Position numbers and translations under genes: made by a program
The notes under the pieces: generated by a model
The model's input: only the letters and a program-made list of their open reading frames with translations
Told to the model about the DNA's origin: nothing
Database searches by the model: none
DNA from: Cordilura impudica
Taxonomy: Eukaryota > Arthropoda > Insecta > Diptera > Scathophagidae
DNA: 64,000 nucleotides
Direction of reading: 5' to 3'
Assembly: GCA_963682025.1 (NCBI GenBank)
Contig: OY821521.1
Span: 55,047,908 to 55,111,907, forward strand
Shown here: positions 1 to 11,493 of the stretch, piece after piece
Layout of the letters: each line of letters starts with the position of its first letter
Numbering within the stretch: the first letter of the stretch is position 1

Positions 1-1934
1 TAGGTCGAATGGAGTAACAAAATAATAACCAAAAAAAACTCTCTCAATTTTTTTATTAAAATATTGCCATATTTGGAAAACATAGAGAATAAATTTATAA
101 TAATAAATATTCAAATTAGGGATGCCAAACGAAAAAAACCAAATGTCCCAAACATTTTAAATAAAACAATTTGTTCTCTTATTTTCTGAAAACCTTCAAA
201 TTTTCATCCAAAAAAAATTGTGAAAATTTATATATAAAAAATAACATTCTCATCAAATTGCGTTTATTTATATAACAGTTTTTATGTTTGCAATTCTTAA
301 ATATCATTTGACGTTTTCTAAAATTCATTGAATTTAAATTAATGTTTTCTGTAGTGTGATTCTGTAAATTTCAACGATCCGACAATCGCAAATTATATCG
401 ACAGCTATTGTTGTTTGCACTAAGGATTAAGTGATTCACTAAGTACATACATCTTAACGACAGTCGCCAAATCTATTTTTCTATTTATTTAAATTGTAAA
501 CGAGTGGCATCTCTGTCAAAATAAGCGAAAACACAAAGAAGAATAGAAAAAAACAAATTACTTCGTGTTTGACAGGATGATTTTATGTTTATGTTTAATA
601 TCTTTATTTTTTTTACTAATATTTCTGTGTATTTATTTGAAAATGAAATAATGAATTGAATATGCTATTTAATTTTTTTTATTTATATAAAAAAGTTGTT
701 TTACTATTTTATGATTTTTATTTACGTATGGCGACATTTCAACCAAAAAATTTAAGTTTTTATCGATTGAATGAACAGCACAAAAATGGTTGTCGTTTAG
801 ATAACAACAACAGCTGGCTTTAACAATAGCGAATATCGTTTAAAAATTTTACTGATAATTTTGCAATTTTCTTTTTTTAACGATTCGACTATCGTTAAAA
901 GAAGTTACTGAATCGCGGTACTGAAAAGCTATTAATTTCTCCTGAATGTCAAGATTTTTTTTAAATGTAAAAATTTTTTAAATGTAAACATAGGTATTTG
1001 GTGTTTTTTTTTTGGAATTTCAATTTGTGTTTAACGAATAAAATTTATATATTAAAGATGCAATTGATGTCTTCTAAATTTAAAATTATAATTTCCGACG
1101 TTTTGATATGATTTTCTGAAATTCAATTAATTGTAATTTATAATTGGAAATTTTTAATTCCAGTTTTTAGAATTGATATTTTCTTAAATTTGAATTGAAA
1201 AAATTAAAAAGTGCAATTTTGTATTTATGTGAATAATAATGCTTTAGTAATTATAAACAATTTTTAAAAATTAGATGTAATCGCAATCAGATATTTTGTA
1301 GGTAAAACAGAATAATAATTCTATATAACTATGTAGAACTGTTTTGAAAGCAAAAAATTCATTGATGAACTCGGTAACTCTATTTTGTAAAAACAACAAA
1401 AAGTCAATATGCCAAACTTATGTTCATATTTGTAAAAGAATAATGAAAAAACGTATGAAATAAAAGACCAGCCGGTGTATACTGTTAACATTGTTCTGTA
1501 TGATATCTATTTGAAAATATTGACATTCATGTTAAAATAGAAATAACTATTGCATAGCTAATTAGAACAAAAATTGTGGCGCCATCTACTGTGCCATAGT
1601 CACGCTGAGCAAAATGAAGTGACACTCTGTTAATGCAAAAGAAATGTATTTTTCCCACAACAAAATATTGCAGAATTTTATGTAAATAAAATAATATACC
1701 GACTTATTTCTAACATGCAGTTGTTATGGATATACATATATATAATATATGTATAATATATGTATATTATTTGTATTATTTAATATGTTTACATAAATTT
1801 ATAAATAAATTTATACATAAAATTTTTTTTTGCTATATTTACATTGTTTTTTTTTTTATTAACAACTAGGTATTTTAGCATTATTTGCTTTAGATGTTGG
1901 TGAATTTTTACTCCCTTTATATTAACTCGTAGTG
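1..1934. other. AT-rich spacer, no gene seen
   Basis: Very A+T-rich sequence with stops in all frames and no recognisable protein segment. A short AT palindrome-rich patch of TATAT/ATATA runs lies near 1726-1790. Nothing else could be supported. Confidence 0.6.
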
Positions 1935-2683
1935 TTTGCTTGTCGAAAAAATTTTGGATCGATTTTAACCAATTTCCCGTGAGCCCTCCGATCTGAAATT
2001 TTGCAGGCAGGCTCGTGGTAACAGAAATGATCTAACAAATTTTTAGAGTGATGCCAAAATAATGGAAAAAATGTACAAAGGGTTAGTTTTTATTATATTA
2101 TTACAACAACGACCACAAAAACACAAGTCAAGCTATGACAACAACACAACATTTAAAATAACAACAAGAACAATATAGAAACATCATATTTTTCATTTTT
2201 TTTTTACTTTTTCAGAGATTTCCCTGGACCTGTTCCACCGATTTTAATGATTTTTGAAACAGAGATCTTCCCATGAATTTGGTGAATCATTCTCACTAAA
2301 AATGATCACTGTAGCTGCACTATTCAGGGCGTGATCGTGACGAGAACAACATAGAAAATTATATTTTTTCAAGACTTTTTTTAGTTCTTCATTCAAATCT
2401 CGGACCCTAATCGACCGATTTGGACGATTTTAAACAGCAAACTTTTCAGGATGTTAGTGAATCATTTTTTATGTTAACGAGCACCTAGCTGCCCGATTGA
2501 TGCCGTCATCGTGATTTCCACAGACGGACAGACGGACAGACGGACATCGCTATATCAACTCCGGTTGTTATAAGGATCACAAATATATATATTTTATGGG
2601 GTCCAAATTTTTTTTTCTAATTATTACAAACGGAATGACAAGCTTATATATACCCTCTGCACACTGGAGTGGAGGGTATAATA
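1935..2683. repeat. GTCY-type interspersed element (mini-me/DINE-1-like)
   Basis: Contains a short GACGGACA tandem run near 2521-2547 and ends in an imperfect hairpin built from TATACCCT and AGGGTATA near 2648-2680. This design, a (GTCY)n proto-microsatellite plus a terminal palindrome, is that of dipteran mini-me/DINE-1-like non-autonomous elements. The inner text speaks of diverged ancient sequence, and the 5' boundary is approximate. Confidence 0.5.
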
Positions 2684-3283
2684 AGCATTAACCAAATTCG
2701 AGTGACATTGTCATTAATTTTTTGCCTTCGGATATGAAAAAGTTCATATCGTATGCTCTTATTACATGGGGACTAGGTCGAAAAATGGACCGATCCTGAC
2801 CATATTTGGTAAGGTCACTTTTTGAATATTTTTGTTTTTTGATAGATTTAACTGAAGATCGGGAATCAGCTAAATACGGGGGGCTATGACTAAGAATTAC
2901 CCTATAGGGTTTATTTTTGGACTAGTGATAAAAATATATAATAACCATACATATTTTTTGGAGATTATGGCAATTTAAGTCGATCTCATAGGGGTCATTT
3001 GAATGGGGTCTAGGTCTAAACATGAACCGATTTTCACAAACTTCAATAGTGTCCATCCTATGGACGATAGAAGCTTACATACTAAATTTCATCAAAAATA
3101 TTCATATTTACGAGCTGTAGTTTACATGGACACACAGACGGACGGACCGAGGGACGGACGGACATCGCTTAATCGACTCAGAAAGTGATTCTGAGTCGAT
3201 CGGTCTAGGTCAAATATTTTTGGTAGTTACAAAAATTAGAATAAATTCATTATACCCCGACCATAGTGGTATGGGATATAAAA
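2684..3283 (-). repeat. GTCC element, 5'- or 3'-truncated copy
   Basis: Matches the window's commonest repeat (see 49272-50068) from the segment reading AAGCAT-AACCAAATT through the GACGGACGG run at 3137-3165 to the end motif GTGGTATGGGATATA. It abuts the preceding element directly and lacks the palindrome end, so it is a truncated copy. Confidence 0.75.
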
Positions 3284-4660
3284 ATATGTGTGTTTTGATA
3301 TTAACTTTAGTTATTTATAAATTTGGTTGCTTCACTCAAAAATTAAAATCAACTAAATATGACAATTTATACAATGGAATTTTCACATATAATCAGTTCG
3401 AATTCGTATGGTTATTTGGAAAATATTTTTCAGTGATTACAACAGAATAATGTTATAGTACATATGTAGGGCTACCAAAATTCAGCTGGCAGCAATTTCG
3501 TTTGCTACAACGAATCCGTTCTCAGTGTGCACTTCTTCCTGCACGTTATCTTACATCATGAAGAGTAATTAGTATGATGGGGACAAATCTCTTTATCTGG
3601 CAACACTGCTCCAGACATCAAATGGCTGGTCAGTTCGTTCGCATTGTTTCCCTCTCTAATGTGTTCAAACACACGCATTAAATTACAATTTCAAATCATG
3701 TTACAAGTTGACATTTTGATGTTCTTGATGATTTGTTGAAGTACTGATTTTGTATGACCTTTTTGTTGTTGTGTATATATGGAAATAGTAAAACTGAAAG
3801 ATACTTAACGCATACCTAAGGTAATTACAAAGGGAAGTTTGCCATACTGGATAATGCGACAGAAGTACAAAATTCCTAAAAAATAATAGGAAAACAAAAT
3901 TTTTGTGACTAGCGATTTTTTTTTGCCTACCGAAACGGATCAAAATATTAGGCTATGTTAGCTACCACTTCGATTATCTAAAGAAAATATACAAACTAAT
4001 TCCATATTAAGGTGATGTCTGAAGGTAAATTTAAATTTACAATTAAATTTACTATGCGTCACTTGGAATTCTTTCCCCCTTTTAGTTACGTTTAGAGCAA
4101 GCACAAGTCAATGACCATTTAAAGAACAGGCATAAAAACGCATTTTACTATAAAAGTATCGCATTCTATGAGGTATAGATCATTAATTAGGGTCACGTGT
4201 TAAACTAAACGTTAGAAAATTTTTAAATATTCACAACCTTAAAAGAACACATCAGAACCGGAAATGTAACTTTAAGCACTTATTTTTTTTTTTTTACAAA
4301 TTTGCCTCAACTGGATTCGTCTTAGAAATCCGAATGAAAAAACAATTAATTAAATTTTTCAAATCCCCCTTCTTACGCTAGCAAATCTATAAAAATTTGA
4401 AATTCTAAACCTATATTTTGTATTGTTTACACTAAAAAAATAACCCCGCAAACAACATAAATTTCTCTTGTTTATTTATGCGAAGCACCAAAAAATATTA
4501 TTTTTTTTCTTTGTAAACAATTCCTGTTTGTTTCGATTTGCTTTGAAAATTAGTTCAATATATGAAATATTTGTTATTTGAAGAAAACAATTTAAATGCG
4601 AGCAGTGGACAGGTTTTCGCTTAAGAATTTATTATCTAAAGAAATGCATACGACTGCATG
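3284..4660. other. spacer, nothing recognised
   Basis: AT-rich, only short chance reading frames and no repeat that I could match elsewhere in the window. Confidence 0.5.
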
Positions 4661-4744
4661 CACTTGCTAGAAAAAGTCGCCGTACAGCTACAATTTAAAA
4701 AAAATGAATTTTTTTCTAATAAACCCAGAGCAACTCGACCTGAC

Positions 4745-5090
4745 GAAGAAAACACAACAAATTTGGGAACATTATTTTTTATTTATCAACATAATCTCTT
4801 TTTAGCTCGATACAGCAATATTCAATAGCTTCGATACCCTGTTTATAGTAAGAACTTTCTAGCTCCTTAAAATAGCTATTAAGCGCAGACTCAAACTCTT
4901 CATTGTTGGCAAATATTTTACCACAAAGCCATTTTTTAAAGTTTGGAAATAGAAAATAGTCCAAGGGAGGTAAATCTCACGAATAAGTTATGTGATGAAG
5001 CAATTCGAACTATTCATTGATTTTGGTCACCGCAATAATGGATGCGTTTGGCTGCTGTTCGGATTTTATGGCCTTATGTATATTTTGGGT
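4745..5090 (-). pseudogene. mariner transposase C-terminal fragment
   Basis: The minus strand reads through a segment resembling the mariner C-terminus: a FELLHHITYS-like stretch, an in-frame stop, then DLPPLDYFLFPNFKKWL around the third catalytic Asp, and the tail EAIEYCCIELKRDYVDK ending at a stop near 4779. Mariner transposases are about 345 residues with a D,D34D triad; only the last third is present. The stop inside the Asp motif shows it is dead. It lies within the Tc1-like ends at 4661 and 5673. Assignment rests on motif resemblance to the family. Confidence 0.65.
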
Positions 5091-5199
5091 AAAACTTGAT
5101 TTTCGGAAGAACATGCAATTTTTCTGAGGGCTATTTCTCGGTAACGAATTGCCAATTCGTTTTCCTATCTTTGACACAATTGTAGCTGTAGACTAGGAG

Positions 5200-5640
5200 A
5201 AAGAAAGTGTAAAACAAACTATAAATACGAGTTTACCAACCCCGTTGCCTGGCATGCAACCACAAACCATAAGGACTCCTCCGCCGTGTTTAACCGCTTA
5301 CATACGATTTTCTTATTTAGCACAGTTCCACTTTTTCGCCAAACTAACTTTTTTCTTTTGATGGCGAAAATGGAAACATGATTTCATTTGGAAATAAAAA
5401 GCGTTCCCAAAATTCTGGAGCCGTGTTACATGCACATTTGCAAAGTTCATACGTTTTTTTATATCGACATCAGAAATGAATGGTTCTCTATATGATACAC
5501 GATCATGATAGTCAGATATTTTTTATATTTTTCTAACGGTATTTTCATTTATGTCTTTGCCGAAGGATTCTTTCTCAGTGGTACAAAGATTGTACTCAAA
5601 ATATTTTATTAAAATTGTTTATAATATTTAAAATTTTCAT
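5200..5640 (-). pseudogene. Tc1-like transposase fragment
   Basis: The minus strand resembles, at DNA level, the Tc1-like relic at 47270-48420: shared blocks include the AATACGAGTTTAC segment, CGTTCCCAAAATTC and TCTTTGCCGAAGGATTC. The reading is broken by stops and shifts in every frame. No intact catalytic motif remains. The right inverted end of the host element follows at 5660-5673. It is an old, non-functional copy of the same Tc1 family. Confidence 0.5.
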
Positions 5641-5673
5641 CTTCAAGTCTACGAATACCTTTTCTAGCAAGTG

Positions 5674-6087
5674 TATGTATGTATATATGCATATACGTAA
5701 GTTTATAAGGTTTGCGCACGAAAAAACTATAACATACATTTTCACTTGTAATTTTTCACAAAATTTTTTAATTATTTTTTAAAATTTTTTTTTGCAAAAC
5801 ATCATGAAATATGTTTTCAATATATTGGCACATTTTCGGAGTCATTATCCTGGGGTGAGAAATTCCAAGTCAGGGCGAATTCCACAGGGCTTGGTGGACT
5901 CAGGCCAAACATTTTTTATGGCCTTTTAAAATTTTTTCCTTATCTTAATGTGAGTTTGCTTACTTTTCCAACTATAACTCAAGAAAACCATTGATGATTT
6001 CTCATTTCATTCTTGAGCAAAATTGTAGCTAAGGCTTAAATAAATAATTTTTATTAAAAAAAAAAATAGAATATGAGATAATGATAC
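5674..6087. other. spacer, nothing recognised
   Basis: Starts with a TATG/TATA short repeat; otherwise AT-rich with no recognised feature. Confidence 0.45.
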
Positions 6088-6225
6088 GGGGGTGGATCAA
6101 TAAGTCCGTGACTTTTGGAATGAAACACAGTTTTTTTTGCAAAAAAATTAATTTTTCAACATAATCTCCTTTTAGCTCAATACACTTAGTCCAACGTTTC
6201 TCCAATTTTTGTATCCCTTCCAAAA
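6088..6225 (-). pseudogene. mariner C-terminal tail with element end
   Basis: The minus strand reads IQKLEKRWTKCIELKGDYVE followed by a stop, the standard C-terminal tail of mariner transposases. The sequence GGGGGTGGATCAATAAGTCCG near 6089 looks like the outer end of the element. Only about 45 residues survive, and the frame upstream (toward 6260) degenerates. It belongs to a different mariner lineage from the complete copy at 23689. Confidence 0.65.
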
Positions 6226-6350
6226 ATAGGATTTTTCGAGGTCCATAAAATAGGCATTTTTTATTTATTTATTTATTTGGTTTCCTGCACAACAAGACTA
6301 AGAGTCTTATAATTAAAGTACAGGATCGGTATAATGTGATACAGTATTTA

Positions 6351-6441
6351 ATGAAAATAAAAAAAGAAATTTGAGATAATATTCAGTAGTTTTTTTTTAT
6401 AGCATTTTCAAAAAAAAAAAGTTATTTGGCGAACCCTTTAT
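6351..6441 (+). mobile_element. solo 3' end of the 23689-type mariner
   Basis: Nearly identical to 24908-24991, the last ~85 bp of the complete mariner: both read AGAAATTTGAGATAATATTC and end in GGCG(G/A)ACCCTT followed by TA. No matching 5' end or transposase lies beside it, so it is a deletion remnant or half of a short internal-deletion derivative. The window sequence upstream (ATTT repeats, 6262-6285) is unrelated. Confidence 0.8.
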
Positions 6442-6453
6442 AAAGTAAAGATT

Positions 6454-6790
6454 TTGAATCGAAATGCAAGAAGAAAATCGGGACAAAAGACTGTGCTAAA
6501 AAAAGTTTTTATTTTGGTAGATATTTGGAATTGTGGGAAAAGAATTAGTTTGTATGTGAAACGGGATACGATTAATAACGATTTCCACATAAAAGAATGC
6601 TTGCGAAAGAAACTAAAGCAGCATGAGGTATCTACATTTTTTCGCTCAGATATTGTATCATGTCATAGAAAGATATTCCGTTCCTGCAAAAACAGTGATG
6701 AAGAGCACAAAGCAAGTCGATAACTTTTTGTGCCGAAATGCTTTGTGTCCGGAAAGAGGATAACTGAAAATACTATAAATGCATTGATGG
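6454..6790 (+). pseudogene. Tc1/mariner-superfamily transposase fragment
   Basis: An open frame at 6454-6723 contains RDTINNDFHIKECLRKKL, then a segment STFFRSDIVSCHRK, which resembles the middle region of Tc1/mariner-type transposases around the second catalytic Asp (usually FWPDLASCH in this group). The reading continues in another frame after 6720. Neither end of the enzyme is visible. It starts 10 bp after a mariner 3' end of another family. Function is inferred from local resemblance only. Confidence 0.45.
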
Positions 6791-7469
6791 GGGATATTCC
6801 TGAAAAATTAGAAGTTTTCATACAAAATCATAAATTTTATAAAATAATATATAATATGCTAATATAATATAACTTTTCCATCAACTAGTTGTAATTTTAT
6901 TTAAAATCGGTTATTTCGATTTTTACGATTTTTTATGTTACAATTTTTATGTGCGCAATCCTTACAAATCGATTGTTTATGATTTTTATGAGAACTCTCA
7001 TGAAATTTAATTATTTGTTTTAGCAATGTTTGTTCTTCATTTTAAAATGTTGAAACAATCTTAAAAAAATCAAGGTTGTTTGCGTTATAAACTTTTATTT
7101 AAAAATTAATTACAAATAGTGTTTATCTTGACTATGTTTTTCTAAATGCGCTTTCGTGCCGGTTTGTTTGTTTGGGATAATTTTTTCAATCGATTTTAAA
7201 CAAACTTGCCGATGAGCCAGAAGCTTGAAACTTTAAACATAGGAAAAAGTAACTTTTTAATTTAATTTCGCAGGTTTGTCGATTTTGACCCATTATTTTC
7301 TATTCAAGTTCGTACTGTACTGTTTTTGATATCTGTGTCAAATTTCATGTCAATATTTTAATTAGTTCAATAGTAACGCTCGTTTTTGTACACAATTAAA
7401 AGTAAATTTTTTCGATTTCAACAATGTTTGATTTAATTGAACAGAGAAATTTATTTACAGTTTTGTTTG
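6791..7469. other. spacer with diverged GTCY-element-like segment
   Basis: AT-rich. Around 7160-7380 the text (TTTTCAATCGATTTTAAACAA and following) resembles the body of the element at 1935, but no (GTCY)n run or hairpin end was found. Confidence 0.35.
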
Positions 7470-7720
7470 CTGAATGAAAGTTCCGCTGCAGAAACGTTAA
7501 GGGTGCTGTAGAAGGCCTTTGGTCGAAAAAATGCTTACAAGTAGTACAAACAGTTCCAGGAAGGCAGAGAAAGAGTTTAAGATAAAGAGTGCCCCGGAAG
7601 AATTGCAGCTCAAGAACATGATATTAAAAAATCATTTAGAGGTCTTGCTAATACAGTGGACATCTCAAATTGATCAGTAAATTTTCTATTGGTTCCAAAA
7701 CACTAAATTTTGTTGAAAAA
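7470..7720 (+). pseudogene. mariner N-terminal (helix-turn-helix) fragment
   Basis: The + strand, with stops and shifts, reads SSAAETLRVL then FQEGRERV and PGRIAAQEHDIKK, which follows the first helix-turn-helix of mariner transposases (KSAAEAHR..., FRSGNFDVEDKPRSGRP-type layout). The catalytic domain is absent, and several stops are present. It is an old 5' fragment with no visible partner 3' part nearby. Confidence 0.4.
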
Positions 7721-7906
7721 GAGATTTTTTATTCAACACCGATATTTTTATATGTATATATTTTTTGAAAAATTTAATTATTGGTACTTTGAAGTCCATA
7801 CAAGGCGAAAAAAGAACAACTGCAAAATCAGTTTTACTTCAGTACATCTCTAGTTTCACATATATACAATGTTATACTACTAGACCAGTGTGCAGATAGC
7901 ATATAT

Positions 7907-8312
7907 CGCACCTGTACCTCTAAAGTGAGTCAACTCAAAATTTACAAATTTTCAGTAGAGGCAAAAAAGGTTTTTTTTAATTATACTATATACTATAAAA
8001 TTTAAAAACAGTTGTTTCATTATAAAGAATTGCGAATAATAAGTATACAACAGTAGTTGTTTTTGCGATTTTTTCAGTGATCATAAAAAATAACAAGTTT
8101 TTTGGGTGCAATTCAAAATATGTCTTTTTAGTGGATTCTAAAGAAGGTACTCTTATAACACAAAGAGGGTTACAATTGTATTTTTTTGCGAAAGACTAGA
8201 AAACCCGATGTAAGATTTTTATAGTAGATAGATATGACCACTGTGTATCGTTTTCTTGCAAAAAGTGAAAATTGAAAAATTTTGAGTTGACTCACTTTAG
8301 AGGTACAGGGCG
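7907..8312. mobile_element. MITE copy 1 with CGCACCTGTACCTC inverted ends
   Basis: The left end reads GCACCTGTACCTCTAAAGTG and the right end is its inverted match ending CACTTTAGAGGTACAGGGCG. The terminal repeats run about 45 bp, including GTCAACTCAAAATTT and its complement. A second copy lies at 10401-10755. The interior is non-coding. ATAT flanks both sides, which could be a target duplication, but the length is uncertain in this context. Confidence 0.8.
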
Positions 8313-9213
8313 ATATAAGTTTGTCAATCAGTTTGTCAATCAGTGTGTAATAATTAGAAAACAAATCAAGATCCCATAATATAAATTATTGATCCTAATA
8401 ACAAGTTTATATAGTGATGTCTGTCTGTCCGTCAGTGGAAATTTCGATAATACTCATAATAGGTCAGCTGGGTTACTTGTTGTTAGTAAATATGATTTAC
8501 TGACATCCTGAGTAGGTTGCTATTTAAAATAATCAAAATCGATTCAATAGGTCCCGAGATTTCAATTGAAATGTAAATAAACTTTTGAAAAAAATGAATT
8601 TTGTATGTTGAAATTCCGAATTTTGTGCGATAGCTCTTATTGTTGTTGTTCTGGTCGTTGTGTTTGTAGTATTTGCTTAATGAGTGTATGGTTACACTGC
8701 TATAGTGTAGGCTGGTATTATCACACATTGTCTAACGTTATCCCCAAATAAATACAAAAAATGTCCATTTTGAAAGAAAAATAATATATTTTCTTCAAAA
8801 ATTATAAAAAGTTATATAACAATACATTAGAGCTCTAAATTTTAACTTATATAAAAATGTCTAGATTACAAGTTTTTCCATTTTAAAACATTTCCAATTT
8901 TCCTAATTTAAAATTATTCAAAAACAATTTATCATGTTTTGATGAATTTAAGATATTTGTTTTGTGTCAAAAATCTCAGATTAGAAACATTTAAGTAACA
9001 TTTGTTCTTTAATATTTGTCAGATTCTATTTAATATTTTTTCTATAAAGACACCGCAAATCTATTAAAGCTTAAGGCAAATCAATAAAAAATTATTTCCC
9101 ATAAACTTGACAAAAAAAAAAAAAAAAATACTAGGTCTGGTAACCCTTGCTTTTAAACCTAGCTTTGTAACTGGTAATGAATTATTTTAGATTTTTTTTT
9201 TAAATTTGGTTAT
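8313..9213. other. spacer with a short GTCTGTCTGTCC patch
   Basis: A duplicated GTTTGTCAATCAG at 8321-8347 and a CTGTCTGTCCGTC patch at 8419 suggest a degraded GTCY element. An A-run lies at 9112-9128. No gene seen. Confidence 0.45.
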
Positions 9214-9584
9214 TATAGGGGTGTTTCAGATTTTTCCGATCACGAGTGGATAATGTTTAAATTTTTAAATGTACGCGTTGAAGAACATGTTCTGTTTTTT
9301 TTTAGCAGTACACGTGCAAGAAAACGAACTTAAAATAAAGCTACACTCGAATCTGTGTGGTTTATGTGTGTTCGAAAGCAAAAATTCGTGATAGAAACAT
9401 GTTAGTGTACATAACGAAATATTAAAACGAAACACAAGTCATGATTGTGTTCGGCACCGTACAAAATTTAGAAACACACATAATTGATATCAAAATAAAA
9501 ATATGTGTTTGTTGGTCTGAGCTATTTTTGTTTACATATATGTACGAGTTTTTTTATTCAGTGTGTGTTTTTTTCTGAACTCTG
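9214..9584 (+). repeat. interspersed repeat E, copy 1
   Basis: About 370 bp, opening with TAGGGGTGTTTCAGATTTTT and closing with TTTTTTCTGAACTCTG. The same sequence is found inverted at 25562-25930 and again directly at 26105-26384. No terminal inverted repeats or coding frame were seen, so the class is unknown. Confidence 0.75.
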
Positions 9585-9929
9585 TTTTTAAGAGTATACA
9601 TTTTATTCTCAACTATCGTATAACGTGTGAATCGGCTTTTATAAATTAATTTTTATTTATTTTCGAAAATGGCTTTAAACATGTTATAAAATTGATCAAC
9701 AAAATTTTATAATATTTGATTTTGAAAGTAATCGAAACAATCGGTTCATTTTTTTTTGATATTATGTACATCATATATGTAGGATAGCTATGAAAAATTT
9801 GATAACTGTTCATTTAAATGCTTGGAATTGATTGGAGTTCCGTAAAAATATATTAATCTTAGCAACAAAAGATGATTTTTATTTTTTTACAAAACTTTTT
9901 ACTTGTTCAAAACTTTACTTCTTACATGT

Positions 9930-10340
9930 ATTTATTGCTGTACAGAGGGTATATCTTAGTTTGTCATTTAAATTTAAACTATATATGTTCTTGAACTTTA
10001 TAAGAACTCGAGACGATATAAGCGATATCCGTCTGTCCATCCGTCCGACTTCTGTGTGTCTGTCTGTCTTTTAAAATCACGCTCATTCAAAAATAATCTA
10101 GGTAAACTTAGGATAATATTGTTTCACTTTATTTCAAGCTGATTGGTTTTAAAAATGAGGCCAATCGGGTCTCATTATACCAAGATATGGCCTAACATAT
10201 GGATCCACCTCTAAAAAATGCTAAACATTCAGTGTATTTGTTGTGAAATTTAGTATTAATTTATCAAATTGTTTAATTTTTCATATATTTTGTTTACATT
10301 TGTTGTAAATAGCAATAAATCCAGATTCGGCACAGCCGAT
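9930..10340 (+). repeat. GTCY-type element (second subfamily), copy 1
   Basis: Contains AAGAACTCGAGACGATATAA, a (GTCY)n run (CCGTCTGTCCATCCGTCC near 10030), and an end near 10330 with the small hairpin CGGCACAGCCG followed by ATTTTAATACTCT. It shares its middle with 16415-16490. It is non-coding. Confidence 0.55.
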
Positions 10341-10400
10341 TTTAATACTCTAATTTGTTCTTTGCATTAAATCAATTTTTGTGTCTTTAGATTAACATAT

Positions 10401-10755
10401 TGCACCTGTACCTCTAAAGTGCGTCAATTCAAAATTTACAATTTTTCAGTAGTGGCAAAAAACGGTTTTTTTTAATATTTACTATAAAATTTAAAAACAG
10501 TTGTTTCGTTGTAGTTGTTTTTGCGATTTTTTCAGTGATCTTCAAAAATAACAAGTTTTTTGGGTGCAACTCAAAATATGTCTGTTTAGTGGATTCTAAA
10601 GAAGCTACTCTTATAACACAAAGAGGGTTACAACTGTATTTTTTTTGTGAAATACTAGAAACCCCGATGTAAGATTTTTACAGTGGATAGATATGGCTTG
10701 CAAAAAGTGAAAATTGAAAAATTTTGAGTTGACTCACTTTTGAGGTACAGGTGCG
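10401..10755. mobile_element. MITE copy 2 with CGCACCTGTACCTC inverted ends
   Basis: Same family as 7907-8312: left end TGCACCTGTACCTCTAAAGT, right end TTTTGAGGTACAGGTGCG. It is about 50 bp shorter internally. No coding capacity. Confidence 0.8.
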
Positions 10756-11129
10756 GTATTTCAAGCTAATTCAGATAAATATATTTAACAATTGGATTAT
10801 TAAGAGGTTAATATCTGGACATTTTACTAATATGTATATGGCAAAACAAAAATTTCGAAAATTTTTAGTCAAGACTAATTTGCAACTTTTTTTCAAAATA
10901 TCGCCGGCTGTGTTAAAAAAATTTTCTCTTTGGTCTCTTAAGGAACGATCTTAATATATTAATAATAGAAAAATAATGCAACTCTTTAGTTAGGAGGTAA
11001 TTCTTTCTATAAAAAATCCACCATTGTTTAAAAAGAACATCAATAAATAAGAAATTATAATAAATACTGGTCAAAAAAAGAAAAACAATAACCTTTACAT
11101 TTAAATGGTATTAGAATTTTAAGATTAAA
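10756..11129. other. spacer, nothing recognised
   Basis: AT-rich with no gene or repeat match that I can support. Confidence 0.4.
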
Positions 11130-11493
11130 CTAGCAGATTCCAGCGCTCGAAATTCGAGTGCAATTTCTAGGAAACTTTGTTTTTCAACTTAGCTAATTCA
11201 CAAACCAACACTATTTTGGTTTATGATTATTGTGAATGAAGAAAACAAACTCATTAACAAACACATTAACAAATTTAATAAACACACACAGAGCATATGT
11301 ATAATATTAAGTATGTGTTAGCAACTTTAAATGCAATTTACTCACAATAAAGGAAAAATTTAAAAATCTGTAAATCTGCAAAACGATTTAAAAGAAATAT
11401 GTTTCAAATAATATACGTTTGGTTAAAAGCGGGATTAAACGGTAGAACAAAACATCGGCAACAAGAAATCGCCTAGCCTATTATTATTATAGA
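11130..11493 (-). mobile_element. non-autonomous Helitron, copy 1
   Basis: Read on the minus strand it starts TCTATAATAATAATAGGC and ends CTAG, with the host bases A before and T after, as Helitrons require. A 19-nt hairpin-forming palindrome (here GCGCTCGAAATTCGAGTGC, slightly imperfect) lies 9 nt inside CTAG. No inverted ends, no target duplication, no RepHel coding. Sister copies: 19671, 38649, 43949, 53653. Confidence 0.85.

Larger units (their letters stand above)
4661..5673. mobile_element. Tc1-like element relic with CACTTGCTAG ends
   Basis: The left end CACTTGCTAGAAAA at 4661 and the right end TTTTCTAGCAAGTG closing at 5673 are inverted copies, the right one followed by TA as expected for the Tc1/mariner TA target. 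The same end occurs at 46780. The interior holds a Tc1-type transposase remnant on the minus strand and, oddly, a piece of mariner transposase, so a mariner probably inserted here or the element is chimeric. Confidence 0.6.
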
